Shown: piece by piece, positions 31,344-40,487 of the stretch
How positions within the stretch are numbered: position 1 is the stretch's first letter
How the letters are laid out: every line of letters starts with the position of its first letter
From: Roseitalea sp. MMSF_3546
GTDB lineage: Bacteria > Pseudomonadota > Alphaproteobacteria > Rhizobiales > Rhizobiaceae
DNA length: 64,000 nt
NCBI RefSeq assembly: GCF_030732865.1
Contig: NZ_JASHKB010000015.1
Span: forward strand, 27,419 to 91,418
Direction of reading: 5' to 3'
Position numbers and translations under genes: made by a program
The notes under the pieces: generated by a model
Told to the model about the DNA's origin: nothing
What the model saw: only the letters and a program-made list of their open reading frames with translations
The model's database searches: none

Positions 31344-31730
31344 ATGAAAAACAGCCTGGCAATCCTTGCGGCCGCGAGCCTTCCTGCGATCGTGGCCACC
31401 GCGCCGTCGCATGCCGGCTATACGATCTATCAGGACAGCGCGATGCCGTCGGTTCTGTTCGTCGAGTTCGACGGGCCGGCCGTCACGAGCGCCGAGGTCA
31501 TTCCGGCACCGTCGGTGCCGGTGAGCACGCCGCGCGTGATCGACGGTACAAGCCAGGATCCTTTCGTCAACGATCAAGGCGCGGCGCCGGCGCCGGGGCC
31601 GTCCGCCATGGACGAGGATTCCTTCGCGCGCATGGAAGACGAAGGCCCGATCCGCGAAGGCCCGCCGCCGGGCATGCCCGCCGAGGGCGCGGTGCCCGAC
31701 GACCTGCTCGACGGCGTGGAACTGCGCTGA
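31344..31730 (+). CDS. small exported hypothetical protein
   Basis: A 128-residue product with a signal peptide (MKNSLAILAAASLPAIVATA, cleavage near SHAG). The mature part is acidic and Pro/Gly-rich, with GPSAMDEDSFARMEDEGPI and ppGMPAEGAVPDDLL-like stretches; no known domain or cysteine. It looks disordered. An intrinsic terminator follows 27 bases after the stop. Confidence 0.6.
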   Translation: MKNSLAILAAASLPAIVATAPSHAGYTIYQDSAMPSVLFVEFDGPAVTSAEVIPAPSVPVSTPRVIDGTSQDPFVNDQGAAPAPGPSAMDEDSFARMEDEGPIREGPPPGMPAEGAVPDDLLDGVELR

Positions 31731-31756
31731 ACGTCACGCACGTCCGACAATCGCAA

Positions 31757-31783
31757 CGCCCGGGTCCAATCCCGGGCGCTTTC
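31757..31783 (+). terminator. hairpin between convergent genes
   Basis: CGCCCGGG (31757-31764) pairs perfectly with CCCGGGCG (31771-31778) around a six-base loop, followed on the plus strand by CTTTCC. It lies between the convergent small-protein gene and glyS and could stop transcription from the left; the T run is short. Confidence 0.55.
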
Positions 31784-31787
31784 CGTC

Positions 31788-34208
31788 TCAGCCGGCGATC
31801 CTGGCGAAGTCGGCGAGCTTGCGCGTCGTCCGGCGCAGGCCGGACAGGATGGCCAGGCGGTTGGCGCGCAGGGTCGCCTCATCGGCATTGACCATCACCG
31901 CTTCGAAGAAGGCGTCGACCGCCGGCCGCAATTCGGCGAGGACGGCAAAGGCGCCCTCATAGTCCTCGCGGGCAATGTGATCGTCGACATGGCCGTCCAC
32001 GGTCTCGATGACGTTGGCCAGTTCCCTTTCGGCCGGCTCTGACAGGAGCGACCGATCCACGGGGCCGTCGAACGCCCCTGCCCCGTCCTTCTTCTCCTCG
32101 GCGGCGAGGATGTTGAGCGCCCGCTCGGTGCCGACCCGCAGGTTCGCGCCGGTCTCGCTGTCGAGCAGCTTCTGCAGCGCCTCGACCTTGCGCACGACGA
32201 TGAGCAGGTCGTCGTTGGCAGCCGTTTCTCCCTCCCCCTTAAGGGGAGGGTGGACCGGCGCGTCAGCGTCGGGCCGGGTGGGGGGAATGGCGCCGCCCCC
32301 CCCATCCCGCTGCTTCGCTTCGCTCGCAGCGACCCTCCCCTCAAGGGGGAGGGAGACGCCCGCCGCCAGCACCGCGTCGATCAGATCGTGCCGCGCGCCC
32401 TGGTCGCGCAGCCAGACCTTTAGGCGGTCATGGAAGAAGGAGAGGAGGTCGGCGGATACGCCATGATGCGACAGGCGCAGCCTGATCCCGTTCTCCAGCA
32501 CGATCCGGATCACGCCGAGCGCCGCCCGCCTGAGCGCATAAGGGTCCTTGGAGCCGGTCGGCTTTTCGTCGATCGCCCAGAAGCCGGTCAGCATGTCGAG
32601 CTTGTCGGCCAGTGCCACGGCAATCGCGACAGGATCGGTCGGCACCGTGTCGGTCGGGCCGAGCGGTTTGTAATGGTCCTCGATCGCCGCGCAGACGGAG
32701 GGATGCTCGCCCTGCAGGCGGGCATATTCGGCGCCCATCTCGCCCTGCAGCTCGGGGAACTCGCCGACGATCTCGGTGGTCAGGTCGGCCTTGGCGAGAT
32801 GCGCGGCGCGGCGGGCGAGATGGCGGAGGTCCCGGCGCCCACTCTCCCCCCTTGTGGGGGAGATGTCATCGCCGGCTCGTCCGGCGGTGACAGAGGGGGG
32901 TGTGTCGATCTCGGCACCACTACCCCCCTCTGTCGGCTGCGCCGACATCTCCCCCACAAGGGGGGAGAAGGGGAGCGAGCCCACCGAGTCGGCCACCACG
33001 TCCACGAGCTCCTCGGCCAGGGCCGCGATGCGCGCGACGCGTTCGCCCTGCGTGCCGAGCCTGGCATGGAACGTCACGCCCAGATGGTCGAGCTTGGCCA
33101 TGCGCTGGTCGAGCGGCCTTGCAAGGTCGAGCCCAAATCTGTCCGCCGAGGGCCGATACTTGTCGAGATCGGGCAGGTCCGCCTGGTCGGTGCTCCAGAA
33201 ATGCAGCGCATCGGCAAGGCGCGCGCGCACCACCTTGGCGTTGCCGCGCGCGATCTCCTCGCCGCCGTCCCTGGCGGCGATATTGGCGACCAGGATGAAG
33301 CGGTTGGTCAGCTTGCCGGTCGCCGGGTCACGGCAGACGAAGCATTTCTGGTTGGCCTTGATGGTCAGCCGCACGACCTCGTCGGGAAGCCGCAGATAGG
33401 AAACGTCGAACGTGCCCATCAGCACGACCGGCCATTCGACGAGCCCCGCCACCTCCGTCAGCAGCGCTTCATCCTCGACCAGTTCGATGCCGTTGGCAAA
33501 GGCGAGATTGCGCGCGTCCGTGGCGATGATCCGCTTGCGCCGTTCGGCATCGAGGATGACGAAACGGCGCTCGAGTTCGGCGACGTAGTCGTCAAAGCGC
33601 CGCACGGTGAACGCTTCGCCCGCATGGAAACGGTGCCCGCGCGTGAGATTGCCCGATGCGATGGCGTCGACCGTGAAGTCGACCACCACCGGGTCCTCGG
33701 TCTCCGGGCCGAAGGTGCACAGGATCGATTGCAGCGGCCGCACCCAGCGCAGCGAGCCCGGCTCGGCCGAGGCCGCACCCCAGCGCATCGATTTGGGCCA
33801 GGGAAAGTCGCGGATGATCTTCGGCATCGCCTCGGCAATGATCGCCTCGGCGTCGCGACCGGGTTTGCGAATGACGGCGACCAGAAAGTCGCCCTTCTTG
33901 GGGTCGGTCCGCACTTCGGCCTCGTCGACCGAGGCCAGTCCCGCACCGCGCAAAAAGCCGGCGATGGCCTTTTCGGGCGCATCGACGCGCGGACCCTTGC
34001 GCTCCTCGGTCTGGTCGGCCGAACGCGCGGTCAGCCCGCGCAGATCGAGCGCCAGACGGCGTGGCGTATGGTGCGCGCGCGCGCCCTCATAGGTCAGCCC
34101 GGCATCGACCAGCGCGCCGGTGACCGCCTTGCGCAGATGGTCGGCGGCGTTCTGCTGCATGCGCGCGGGAATTTCTTCGCTGAGCAGTTCGATGAGCAGG
34201 TCGGGCAT
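31788..34208 (-). CDS. glyS: glycyl-tRNA synthetase beta subunit, with two in-frame repeat insertions
   Basis: GlyS is the tRNA-binding subunit of the alpha2beta2 glycyl-tRNA synthetase. The 806-residue protein starts [19 protein letters not shown] at 34208 and shows the family core [36 protein letters not shown] and [25 protein letters not shown], with a C-terminal anticodon-binding region [17 protein letters not shown]. Two stretches have no family equivalent: residues about 415-456 and 618-661, each encoded by a palindromic repeat (nucleotides 32844-32967 and 32227-32356). Without them the protein would be about 717 residues, near the usual length. The frame stays open throughout, so the gene is probably functional. 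Confidence 0.95.
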   Translation of the reverse strand: MPDLLIELLSEEIPARMQQNAADHLRKAVTGALVDAGLTYEGARAHHTPRRLALDLRGLTARSADQTEERKGPRVDAPEKAIAGFLRGAGLASVDEAEVRTDPKKGDFLVAVIRKPGRDAEAIIAEAMPKIIRDFPWPKSMRWGAASAEPGSLRWVRPLQSILCTFGPETEDPVVVDFTVDAIASGNLTRGHRFHAGEAFTVRRFDDYVAELERRFVILDAERRKRIIATDARNLAFANGIELVEDEALLTEVAGLVEWPVVLMGTFDVSYLRLPDEVVRLTIKANQKCFVCRDPATGKLTNRFILVANIAARDGGEEIARGNAKVVRARLADALHFWSTDQADLPDLDKYRPSADRFGLDLARPLDQRMAKLDHLGVTFHARLGTQGERVARIAALAEELVDVVADSVGSLPFSPLVGEMSAQPTEGGSGAEIDTPPSVTAGRAGDDISPTRGESGRRDLRHLARRAAHLAKADLTTEIVGEFPELQGEMGAEYARLQGEHPSVCAAIEDHYKPLGPTDTVPTDPVAIAVALADKLDMLTGFWAIDEKPTGSKDPYALRRAALGVIRIVLENGIRLRLSHHGVSADLLSFFHDRLKVWLRDQGARHDLIDAVLAAGVSLPLEGRVAASEAKQRDGGGGAIPPTRPDADAPVHPPLKGEGETAANDDLLIVVRKVEALQKLLDSETGANLRVGTERALNILAAEEKKDGAGAFDGPVDRSLLSEPAERELANVIETVDGHVDDHIAREDYEGAFAVLAELRPAVDAFFEAVMVNADEATLRANRLAILSGLRRTTRKLADFARIAG
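32227..32356. repeat. palindromic repeat element B inside glyS
   Basis: Two 25-base arms (32227-32251 and 32332-32356) are inverted copies with one mismatch; each is itself a near-palindrome around CCCCTTAAGGGG. The middle holds GC-rich sequence with a C run at about 32296-32303. The element is read in frame within glyS as a Gly/Pro-rich stretch that begins [19 protein letters not shown]. It is unrelated in sequence to element A. Confidence 0.88.
32844..32967. repeat. palindromic repeat element A inside glyS
   Basis: Outer arms of 24 bases (32844-32867 and 32944-32967) are perfect inverted copies; inner arms of 13 bases (32889-32901 and 32922-32934) are also perfect. The whole would fold as a long hairpin with inner and outer stems. 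glyS reads through it in frame as [20 protein letters not shown] and following residues ending DISPTRGE. A matching sequence is present at 63967-64000. Confidence 0.9.
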
Positions 34209-34265
34209 TAGGGCGGCTTTGCTGGCTGGTGATCGCGCGGGCCATAGCAAGCCCCAAACGCCTTG

Positions 34266-36194
34266 TCACCAGCCGCCGCCACCACCACCGCCGCCGCCGC
34301 CGCCGGAGAACCCGCCGCCGCCGGAAAAGCCGGACGAGGAGGATTTGGGCGTCGGCATCGAAGCCGTCATCGACTTCGACAGATCGCCGGCGATCGCGCC
34401 CATCTGATCGCCGATGCGATCGGCCCGGAACGGGTCGCCGCGGTACCAGCGCGGGCCGTGATAGGCGACGGCGGTGGCAACCCCGGCGGCCGCCGCGGCC
34501 GTCAGCCATTTCTGGAAGGCTTCCGACCAGGGCTTTTCGACGCCCAGCGCCACCGCATAGGGCAGCAGCGTCTCGTAATGCTGCGGCGACATTTCGGGCG
34601 AGCCGAGCATGTTCATGCGGTCCTTCTCGGCGACGGACAGATAGCGCTTGAGGCCGGCGATCTCGGCCGAGCGCTTCTGGCCGAGCGGGGTCGGCGCGCC
34701 GATCAGGAAGAAGAACAGCACGTTGACCATCAACAGCGTGACCAGCGCGCCGACCAGAACCGGGCGGTCGATGAGATCGACGAAGCGGCCAAGGCCCTGG
34801 ATGCCGACATTGAACACGAAGGTGCCGGCGATGAAGACGAGCACGGCGAAATTGATCTTGCCGCCCAGCCCGGAACGCAGGCCCTGCGCCGCCCTGACGA
34901 CCATGAAGGTCAGGACCGCGCCGCCAAAGGCGAGCGGGAGTAGCGCGGCGAAGGTCTCGCCCGCCGCGCCGCCCGCGGCCAGCGCGGCAAACGTCACCGC
35001 CGCCGACAGGGCCAGCCCGGCGATGACATAGCCGATATTGGCCTTGTAGAAGACCGAGCGATGCTCGCCCTCGATCGCCGAGGTGAACTTGTCGACCATC
35101 GACTTGACCAAGGTGCCGTGCCCCTTGTCGATGGTCAGGGCGCCGCCGGCGGAGTCGACCCTGCCGGCCACGGCCTGCTCGCCGACGGGCAGATCGGCGC
35201 CGAAGACCGGCCTGGTGGTGCGCTTCATGGTCAGCGTGCCGGCCTGGTTGTCCAGTTCGAGAAAGCCGCCCACGGCGAGATTGAGCGTGGCGGCCGACAG
35301 CGCGGTGAAGCCCTGCCCCCTCAGCCCGCGATTGGCGATGTAATGGGTGAGCGCCGGCGAGACGCCTTCGGGCGGCTGCCAGCGCGGCACGACGATCTGC
35401 TCGGGCGGGTCGCGCCCGACCCGGTTCCAGGCCCACAACAAAAAGACGATCACGCCGATCAGCCCGGCGATGGCGATCGCCTCGCCGGCATTGTCGCGCC
35501 ACCACCAGGCGAGCCGATGCCGGCCCGTGGGCGGGGCGACGAACCCCTTGGGAAAGGCGACGCCGACGGTCAGCCCCTCGCGCGGGCCGAGCGGCTCTGT
35601 CGTCTCGAAATAGGCAATGCGGCCGCCATCGCGCAGTTCGGCGCGGGCATTTTGCGCGCGCGAGCCGAACGGACCGGTGTAGGCGACCAGATCCTGCGCG
35701 CGGGCATCGCCGGGAAGGTCGACCGTCGCGCGGGCGACATCGATCGGAAAAGCCCAGGCATTGCCGGTGACGTTCCAGAACAGTTCGTCATGGCCGTCCA
35801 GGAAGCGTAGCTGCCGGTCGGTGACGTAGCTCAGCCGGTAGGTGTAGGTGCCCGGCTGCAGCATGACATCGGCATCGCCGATATAGACCCGCGCCACCCG
35901 GGCCGACCGCTCGACGCGGAAGGGCTCGGGCTCGCCGTTCTTCGTCACGGCCGTGACGTCGAAGCCGACCAGCCTTTCGCGCCCCGCCTCATCCTCGAAC
36001 CGCAGGGGAAAATCGCGAAAGATGCCGCGGCGGATCTGCCGGCCCTCGGCGGTGACGCGGATGGTTTCGGTGACATCGAGCGAGCCATCGGTGTTGATCG
36101 CGATGTCGCTGGCAAAGACCTCGATGCGCTCGTCGGCCCGGGCGGGCAGCGCCACCAGCACGAGCGCCAGGATTGCGACGATCAGGCGGGCCAC
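34266..36194 (-). CDS. DUF2207 domain membrane protein with poly-glycine tail
   Basis: A 642-residue protein with a signal peptide (cleavage near PARADE), a DUF2207 extracytoplasmic domain (IRRGIFRDFPLRF, FLDGHDELFWNVTGNAWAFP), a membrane segment at about residues 240-260, a cytoplasmic region, more membrane segments at about 400-520, and a tail SSSSGFSGGGGFSGGG that ends in a run of eleven glycines and a tryptophan. Such tails are typical of DUF2207 and TPM proteins. The gene is next to lemA, a usual partner, and the pair is thought to act in the envelope; the function is unknown. Confidence 0.88.
   Translation of the reverse strand: MARLIVAILALVLVALPARADERIEVFASDIAINTDGSLDVTETIRVTAEGRQIRRGIFRDFPLRFEDEAGRERLVGFDVTAVTKNGEPEPFRVERSARVARVYIGDADVMLQPGTYTYRLSYVTDRQLRFLDGHDELFWNVTGNAWAFPIDVARATVDLPGDARAQDLVAYTGPFGSRAQNARAELRDGGRIAYFETTEPLGPREGLTVGVAFPKGFVAPPTGRHRLAWWWRDNAGEAIAIAGLIGVIVFLLWAWNRVGRDPPEQIVVPRWQPPEGVSPALTHYIANRGLRGQGFTALSAATLNLAVGGFLELDNQAGTLTMKRTTRPVFGADLPVGEQAVAGRVDSAGGALTIDKGHGTLVKSMVDKFTSAIEGEHRSVFYKANIGYVIAGLALSAAVTFAALAAGGAAGETFAALLPLAFGGAVLTFMVVRAAQGLRSGLGGKINFAVLVFIAGTFVFNVGIQGLGRFVDLIDRPVLVGALVTLLMVNVLFFFLIGAPTPLGQKRSAEIAGLKRYLSVAEKDRMNMLGSPEMSPQHYETLLPYAVALGVEKPWSEAFQKWLTAAAAAGVATAVAYHGPRWYRGDPFRADRIGDQMGAIAGDLSKSMTASMPTPKSSSSGFSGGGGFSGGGGGGGGGGGW
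34269..34335. repeat. GGN trinucleotide-rich tract encoding the glycine tail
   Basis: A run of CCG/CCA triplets (plus strand) encodes the last glycine residues of the DUF2207 protein. It is a simple repeat that could vary in length by replication slippage without loss of frame. Confidence 0.7.
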
Positions 36195-36219
36195 GGCCGC
36201 ATCTCCCCGGCAGGCGGTC

Positions 36220-36789
36220 TCAGTTTCCGAAGGCGACCTGCGGCACGGCGCGGTCGCCGGGGTCCTCGAGCTCGAAATAGTCGGCCTGCACGAAGTTGAA
36301 GGTGTTGGCGACGAGGTTGGAGGGAAAGCTTTCGACCTTGACGTTCAGTTCGCGCGCCGAGCCGTTGTAGTAGCGCCGCGCCATCTGGATCTCGCGTTCG
36401 GTCTCCTCCAGCGCCTCCTGCAGATCGGCGAAGTTCTGGTTGGCCTTCAGGTCGGGATAGCTTTCGGCGACGGCGAACAGCCGGCCGAGCGCCTGGCTCA
36501 GCAAGCCTTCGGCGGCGGCGCGCCCGGCGACATCGTCCGCCGGCACGTTCTGGGCGCGCGTGCGCAGCTCGGTGACGCGCTCGAGCGTTTCCTTCTCGTG
36601 GCCGGCATATCCCTTGACGGTCTCGACCAGGTTCGGGATCAGGTCGGCGCGGCGCTTGAGCTGCACGTCGATGCCGCTCCAGGCCTCCTGGACCATCTGA
36701 CGGGCGCGCACGAGCGCATTGTAGGTGACGATCGCATAGGCAGCGAGCGCCACGACGATGATCAGTGTGATTGTGCCGCCGCCGAACAT
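36220..36789 (-). CDS. lemA: LemA family protein
   Basis: A 189-residue protein with a single N-terminal membrane segment (residues about 4-24) and a helical LemA domain: YNALVRARQMVQEAWSGIDV, then QLKRRADLIPNLVETVKGYA, AVAESYPDLKANQNFADLQ and RYYNGSARELNVKVESFPSN. I start at 36789 (MFGGGTITL); the frame runs 20 codons further upstream with unlikely sequence. It lies 25 bases before the DUF2207 gene and the two are probably one operon. The role of LemA proteins is not established. Confidence 0.92.
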   Translation of the reverse strand: MFGGGTITLIIVVALAAYAIVTYNALVRARQMVQEAWSGIDVQLKRRADLIPNLVETVKGYAGHEKETLERVTELRTRAQNVPADDVAGRAAAEGLLSQALGRLFAVAESYPDLKANQNFADLQEALEETEREIQMARRYYNGSARELNVKVESFPSNLVANTFNFVQADYFELEDPGDRAVPQVAFGN

Positions 36790-36941
36790 GGGCCTCTCCG
36801 TCAATCGAAAGCGCGCGCCGAACCTAACCAAGCCGGGGCGCGAAGTCACGCGGGATGTGGGGCCGGCGACAGCGTGTCAAATCCAGTGGAAAAGCCCCGG
36901 CCGCAGGTGCGGACGGGGCCATGCATTGCCGGCGGTGCCGA

Positions 36942-37433
36942 TCAGTTGGAGGGCAGCATGACCTTGTCGATGACATGGATGATGCCGTTGTCGGCGCGGA
37001 TGTCGGCGGCGACGACATTGGCGCCGTCGACGACGACCGCGCCGGTGTGTGCGTCCTTCTCGATCGCCAGAAGGCGGTCACCGCCGGACTTGATCGTGCG
37101 GATGTGGATCTGGCGGCCCGGAAGCTGGTTGGACGCCAGTTCGCGCGGCAGCACGTGATAGCTGAGGATCGCGGCGAGCTGGTCCTTGTTCTCGGGCTCG
37201 AGCAGGCTTTCGACAGTGCCGGCCGGCAGGGCGGCAAAGGCATCGTCGGTCGGGGCGAAGACGGTCAGGTTCTCGCCCTCGGCAAGGGCGCCGGCCAGAC
37301 CGGCGGCTTCGGCTGCGGCCAGCAGCGTGCCGAAGGTGCCGGCATCCTGGGCGACCTCGACGATGTTGGCGGCCTTGGCCGGGACGGCGAAGAGCGCGGC
37401 GGAAAGGGCGGCGCCGATAAGCAGTTTGCGCAT
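36942..37433 (-). CDS. fasciclin (FAS1) domain exported protein
   Basis: A 163-residue precursor with a signal peptide (MRKLLIGAALSAALFAVPAKA) and one FAS1 domain showing both family boxes: LTVFAPTDDAFAALPAGTVE and the C-terminal NGIIHVIDKVMLPSN; the conserved YHVLP is in ILSYHVLPREL. FAS1 domains mediate adhesion or binding to polymers. It stands between glyQ and lemA in the same direction, separated from each by about 150 bases, so it probably has its own promoter. Confidence 0.9.
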   Translation of the reverse strand: MRKLLIGAALSAALFAVPAKAANIVEVAQDAGTFGTLLAAAEAAGLAGALAEGENLTVFAPTDDAFAALPAGTVESLLEPENKDQLAAILSYHVLPRELASNQLPGRQIHIRTIKSGGDRLLAIEKDAHTGAVVVDGANVVAADIRADNGIIHVIDKVMLPSN

Positions 37434-37582
37434 GGGTAGTCCTCCTTGAGCGGGTTCGATCCGACGCGGGTGCGCCGATGCAACCTGCTACGGAGGCGGG
37501 CCCGCGCGGATGATCGCGCCGCGATCACACCGGTTCACGTTATTGTGGGTGATCCGATCGAGCTTGCGCGCGTACGGCGCGC

Positions 37583-38527
37583 CTATCGCGCGCCGCCGGC
37601 CCGGGTCATCAGGAACGCCTCGCCGCAGGCCTTGGCCAGATCGCGCACGCGCAAAATGTAGCTCTGGCGCTCGGTGACCGAGATCACCCCGCGCGCGTCG
37701 AGCAGGTTGAAGACGTGCGATGCCTTGATGGTCTGATCGTAGGCGGGCAGCACGCATTTGTGCAGGCCGTCACCGGTGCCCTCGCCGGGCGCGCCGGCCG
37801 CGAGCAGCGCCCGGCATTCGGCCTCGGCATCCTCGAAATGGCGCTTGAGCATGGCCGTATCGGCCAGTTCGAAATTGTGGCGCGAATATTCCTGCTCGGC
37901 CTGCAGGAAGACCTCGCCATAGCTGATCCTGTCCTCGCCCTCGCCGCCATTGAAGTTCAGGTCGTAGACGTTGTCGACATTTTGCACATACATCGCCAGT
38001 CGCTCGAGGCCGTAGGTGAGTTCGCCGGAAACGGGCGCGCACTCGATGCCGCAGACCTGTTGGAAATAGGTGAACTGCGACACTTCCATGCCGTCGCACC
38101 AGCACTCCCAGCCGAGCCCCCAGGCGCCCAGCGTCGGGCTCTCCCAGTCGTCCTCGACAAAGCGGATGTCATGCAGCAGCGGGTCGATGCCGATGGCCTG
38201 AAGCGAGCCCAGATAGAGCGCCTGCAGGTCCGGCGGCGAGGGCTTGAGGAGCACCTGGAACTGGTAATAGTGCTGCAGGCGATTGGGGTTCTCGCCATAG
38301 CGCCCGTCTGTCGGCCGGCGCGAGGGCTGCACATAGGCCGCCTTCCACGGCCTGGGACCGAGCGAGCGCAGCGTGGTGGCCGGATGAAAGGTGCCGGCGC
38401 CGACCTCCATGTCATAGGGCTGCAGGATCGCGCAGCCACGCCGCGCCCAGTAGTCCTGGAGCGTCAGGATCAGGCCCTGGAAGGAGCGCGTGGGATGCTG
38501 CGGATCGTCGGGCGAATGGGCGGTCAT
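37583..38527 (-). CDS. glyQ: glycyl-tRNA synthetase alpha subunit
   Basis: GlyQ is the catalytic class II subunit that forms glycyl-adenylate and charges tRNA-Gly. The 314-residue protein has [57 protein letters not shown] and [17 protein letters not shown], and the C-terminal [18 protein letters not shown] start at the ATG at 38527 ([10 protein letters not shown]). glyS lies 3.4 kb downstream, separated by the FAS1, LemA and DUF2207 genes. Confidence 0.97.
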   Translation of the reverse strand: MTAHSPDDPQHPTRSFQGLILTLQDYWARRGCAILQPYDMEVGAGTFHPATTLRSLGPRPWKAAYVQPSRRPTDGRYGENPNRLQHYYQFQVLLKPSPPDLQALYLGSLQAIGIDPLLHDIRFVEDDWESPTLGAWGLGWECWCDGMEVSQFTYFQQVCGIECAPVSGELTYGLERLAMYVQNVDNVYDLNFNGGEGEDRISYGEVFLQAEQEYSRHNFELADTAMLKRHFEDAEAECRALLAAGAPGEGTGDGLHKCVLPAYDQTIKASHVFNLLDARGVISVTERQSYILRVRDLAKACGEAFLMTRAGGAR

Positions 38528-38828
38528 GAAGGTGCGTTCGGCCGGTTGGGATTGTGGCGGCCAGTTGGCACGGCCGTGCCAGGCGGTCAAGGTGCGAGCG
38601 CGCGGCGGGACGGCGACGCATCGCCTCGCATTGCCACGACCCGGTTGGTGGTTCGCTAACCATCTGTCCAATCAGGCTTTCTTAACCGCGTTCCTTAGCG
38701 CTTGCTTGGGCGGGCCGGGCTAGTCTGGCCCTGTCGAGGCGATGGACACAAATCGCCCGGCATGCAGGGAACAGGGACCGAAGAGGCCACAGGCCCGCGG
38801 CTCTCAGGACAACAGGCGAGGCGTCCAC
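38528..38828. other. intergenic region between glyQ and the DUF6101-like gene
   Basis: About 300 bases between divergent genes with no convincing coding sequence. It must contain both promoters. The 16-bp perfect palindrome TGGCACGGCCGTGCCA lies at 38566-38581, about 40 bases upstream of the glyQ start, and could be an operator or a leader hairpin. Confidence 0.55.
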
Positions 38829-39395
38829 ATGATGACCACCGGCGCGCAACCGGCCTGGGCGGGCCAGCAATTCCGGCTCGATCCGGAACGGCTGCCACAA
38901 AAGCTCTGCTACGCAACCCAGTCCGGCGAGGTCACCATCACCGTCGACCGCAACGGAGCGACGCTCAAGCGCACGCTTCCCCAGTCCGGCCTGCCGCTGC
39001 ACGTGGCGCTGCCCCGGCGGGTGTTTCGCGGCGTGGTGGCGCGGGCCACCGAGACCGGCCCGGAAAGCGCGCTGGTCACGCTCGAACTGCTGCATGACGA
39101 CGAGGCGCTGTGCGTGCCGCTCACGGTCGGCCACGACCTGAACAAGATCGCCCATGACTGGCAGCACTGGTCGGAGCTTCTCGGCCTGCCGATGATGATG
39201 GTCGAAGCCGACGGCGTGGCGCGCACGCTCGAAGAGAGCGCCAGGGCGATCATCATGGGCGGCAGCCAGCCGCGCCGCCATCACGCCATGTTCGCCGAGC
39301 GGCGGCCGCGCTTTCTGGCGCGCCGGCGGCTGGGCAATCTGGGCGTGCGGCTGACCGTCGCCGGCCAGGAGATCATCGCCCGCGACGAGCGCTAG
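38829..39395 (+). CDS. conserved hypothetical protein, DUF6101-like
   Basis: A 188-residue protein that resembles the DUF6101 family of Hyphomicrobiales: AGQQFRLDPERLPQK, VTITVDRNGATLKRTLPQSG, LHVALPRRVFRGVVARATE, VTLELLHDDEALCVPL and DWQHWSELLGLPMMMV, with an Arg-rich end RRPRFLARRRLGN. It has no membrane segment; the function is unknown. ATGs at 38829 and 38832 are equivalent. It converges on ubiA with an eight-base gap. Confidence 0.72.
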   Translation: MMTTGAQPAWAGQQFRLDPERLPQKLCYATQSGEVTITVDRNGATLKRTLPQSGLPLHVALPRRVFRGVVARATETGPESALVTLELLHDDEALCVPLTVGHDLNKIAHDWQHWSELLGLPMMMVEADGVARTLEESARAIIMGGSQPRRHHAMFAERRPRFLARRRLGNLGVRLTVAGQEIIARDER

Positions 39396-39402
39396 CGCTT
39401 CC

Positions 39403-40368
39403 TCACAGCGCCTGCGCCAGGCCGGCGATCACCAGCCCGCCGAAGATCAGCCAGCCGACACTGGAATTGGACCTGAACAGCGCCAGGCACTGGTCGGCGT
39501 TGTCGATGTCCAGCACGCGGATCTGGTTGCCCATGTGCAGCGCGGCGGCGGCCAGGCCGAGATAGGCCAGCGGCGGCACGCCCGTCGCCGCGAACGCCGC
39601 CGTCAGCAGCGCCAGCATGCCGCCGTAAAGGACAACGAGCGCACAACGCGTGCGCGCGCCGAACAGCCGCGCCGTCGAGCGCACGCCGACCAGCGCGTCG
39701 TCCTCCTTGTCCTGATGGGCGTAGATGGTGTCATAGCCGATCGTCCAGAGGATGGCGCCGGCATAAAGCAGAAGCGCCGGCGCGGCGAGCTCGCCATGCA
39801 CGGCCGCCCAGCCCATCAGCGCGCCCCAGGAAAAGGCGAGCCCGAGCACGAATTGCGGCCAGTCGGTCACGCGCTTGGCGAACGGGTAGACCGCGACCAC
39901 GGCGAGCGAGGCGATGCCAAGCCAGATGGCGAACACGTTGAACTGGATCAGGACGACAAAGCCGACCAGCGACTGGCCGACAAGGAAGGCCTTGGCCTGA
40001 AACCGGCTGACCTTTCCCGACGGCAGCGGGCGCGAACGGGTGCGCGCCACCTGGTCGTCGATGTTCTGGTCGACGAGGTCGTTATAGGTGCAGCCCGCCC
40101 CGCGCATGGCAATGGCGCCGATCAGGAACAGGGCGAGATGCCAGGGGTCGGGCAGGCCGGCGACGGGCACCTGCGCGCCCGCGCCGAACGGGGCGAGCGC
40201 GGCCGACCACCAGCATGGCCACAAGAGCAGCCACCAGCCGATCGGCCGGTCCCAGCGGGCGAGCTGCGCATAGGGCCAGGCCGCGCGCGGCAGCGCCGCA
40301 TAGACCCAGTGGCCCGAGGGCGCGTCGGCCACGCGGCCCTGGCGCTGCTTTGACTGCACGTCGTCCAT
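39403..40368 (-). CDS. ubiA: 4-hydroxybenzoate octaprenyltransferase
   Basis: UbiA attaches the polyprenyl tail to 4-hydroxybenzoate in ubiquinone synthesis. The 321-residue membrane protein carries the two aspartate-rich prenyl-binding motifs, TYNDLVDQNIDDQVARTRSR and YDTIYAHQDKEDD, plus RPLPSG. About eight membrane segments are visible. The start at 40368 (MDDVQSKQRQ) gives the normal length. The polyprenyl diphosphate synthase that makes its substrate is encoded 2.5 kb away at 42927. Confidence 0.95.
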   Translation of the reverse strand: MDDVQSKQRQGRVADAPSGHWVYAALPRAAWPYAQLARWDRPIGWWLLLWPCWWSAALAPFGAGAQVPVAGLPDPWHLALFLIGAIAMRGAGCTYNDLVDQNIDDQVARTRSRPLPSGKVSRFQAKAFLVGQSLVGFVVLIQFNVFAIWLGIASLAVVAVYPFAKRVTDWPQFVLGLAFSWGALMGWAAVHGELAAPALLLYAGAILWTIGYDTIYAHQDKEDDALVGVRSTARLFGARTRCALVVLYGGMLALLTAAFAATGVPPLAYLGLAAAALHMGNQIRVLDIDNADQCLALFRSNSSVGWLIFGGLVIAGLAQAL

Positions 40369-40487
40369 GGCGGCGTGCTGGCAAGCCGGCCACCAAAAAT
40401 CAAGCGCCAAGGTGATCTTGACCCGCGTCCGATCAGCGCGTAGCGCCAACGGCCTGCCGAAACGCCAGAAGGAACGGAGCGCAAAGC

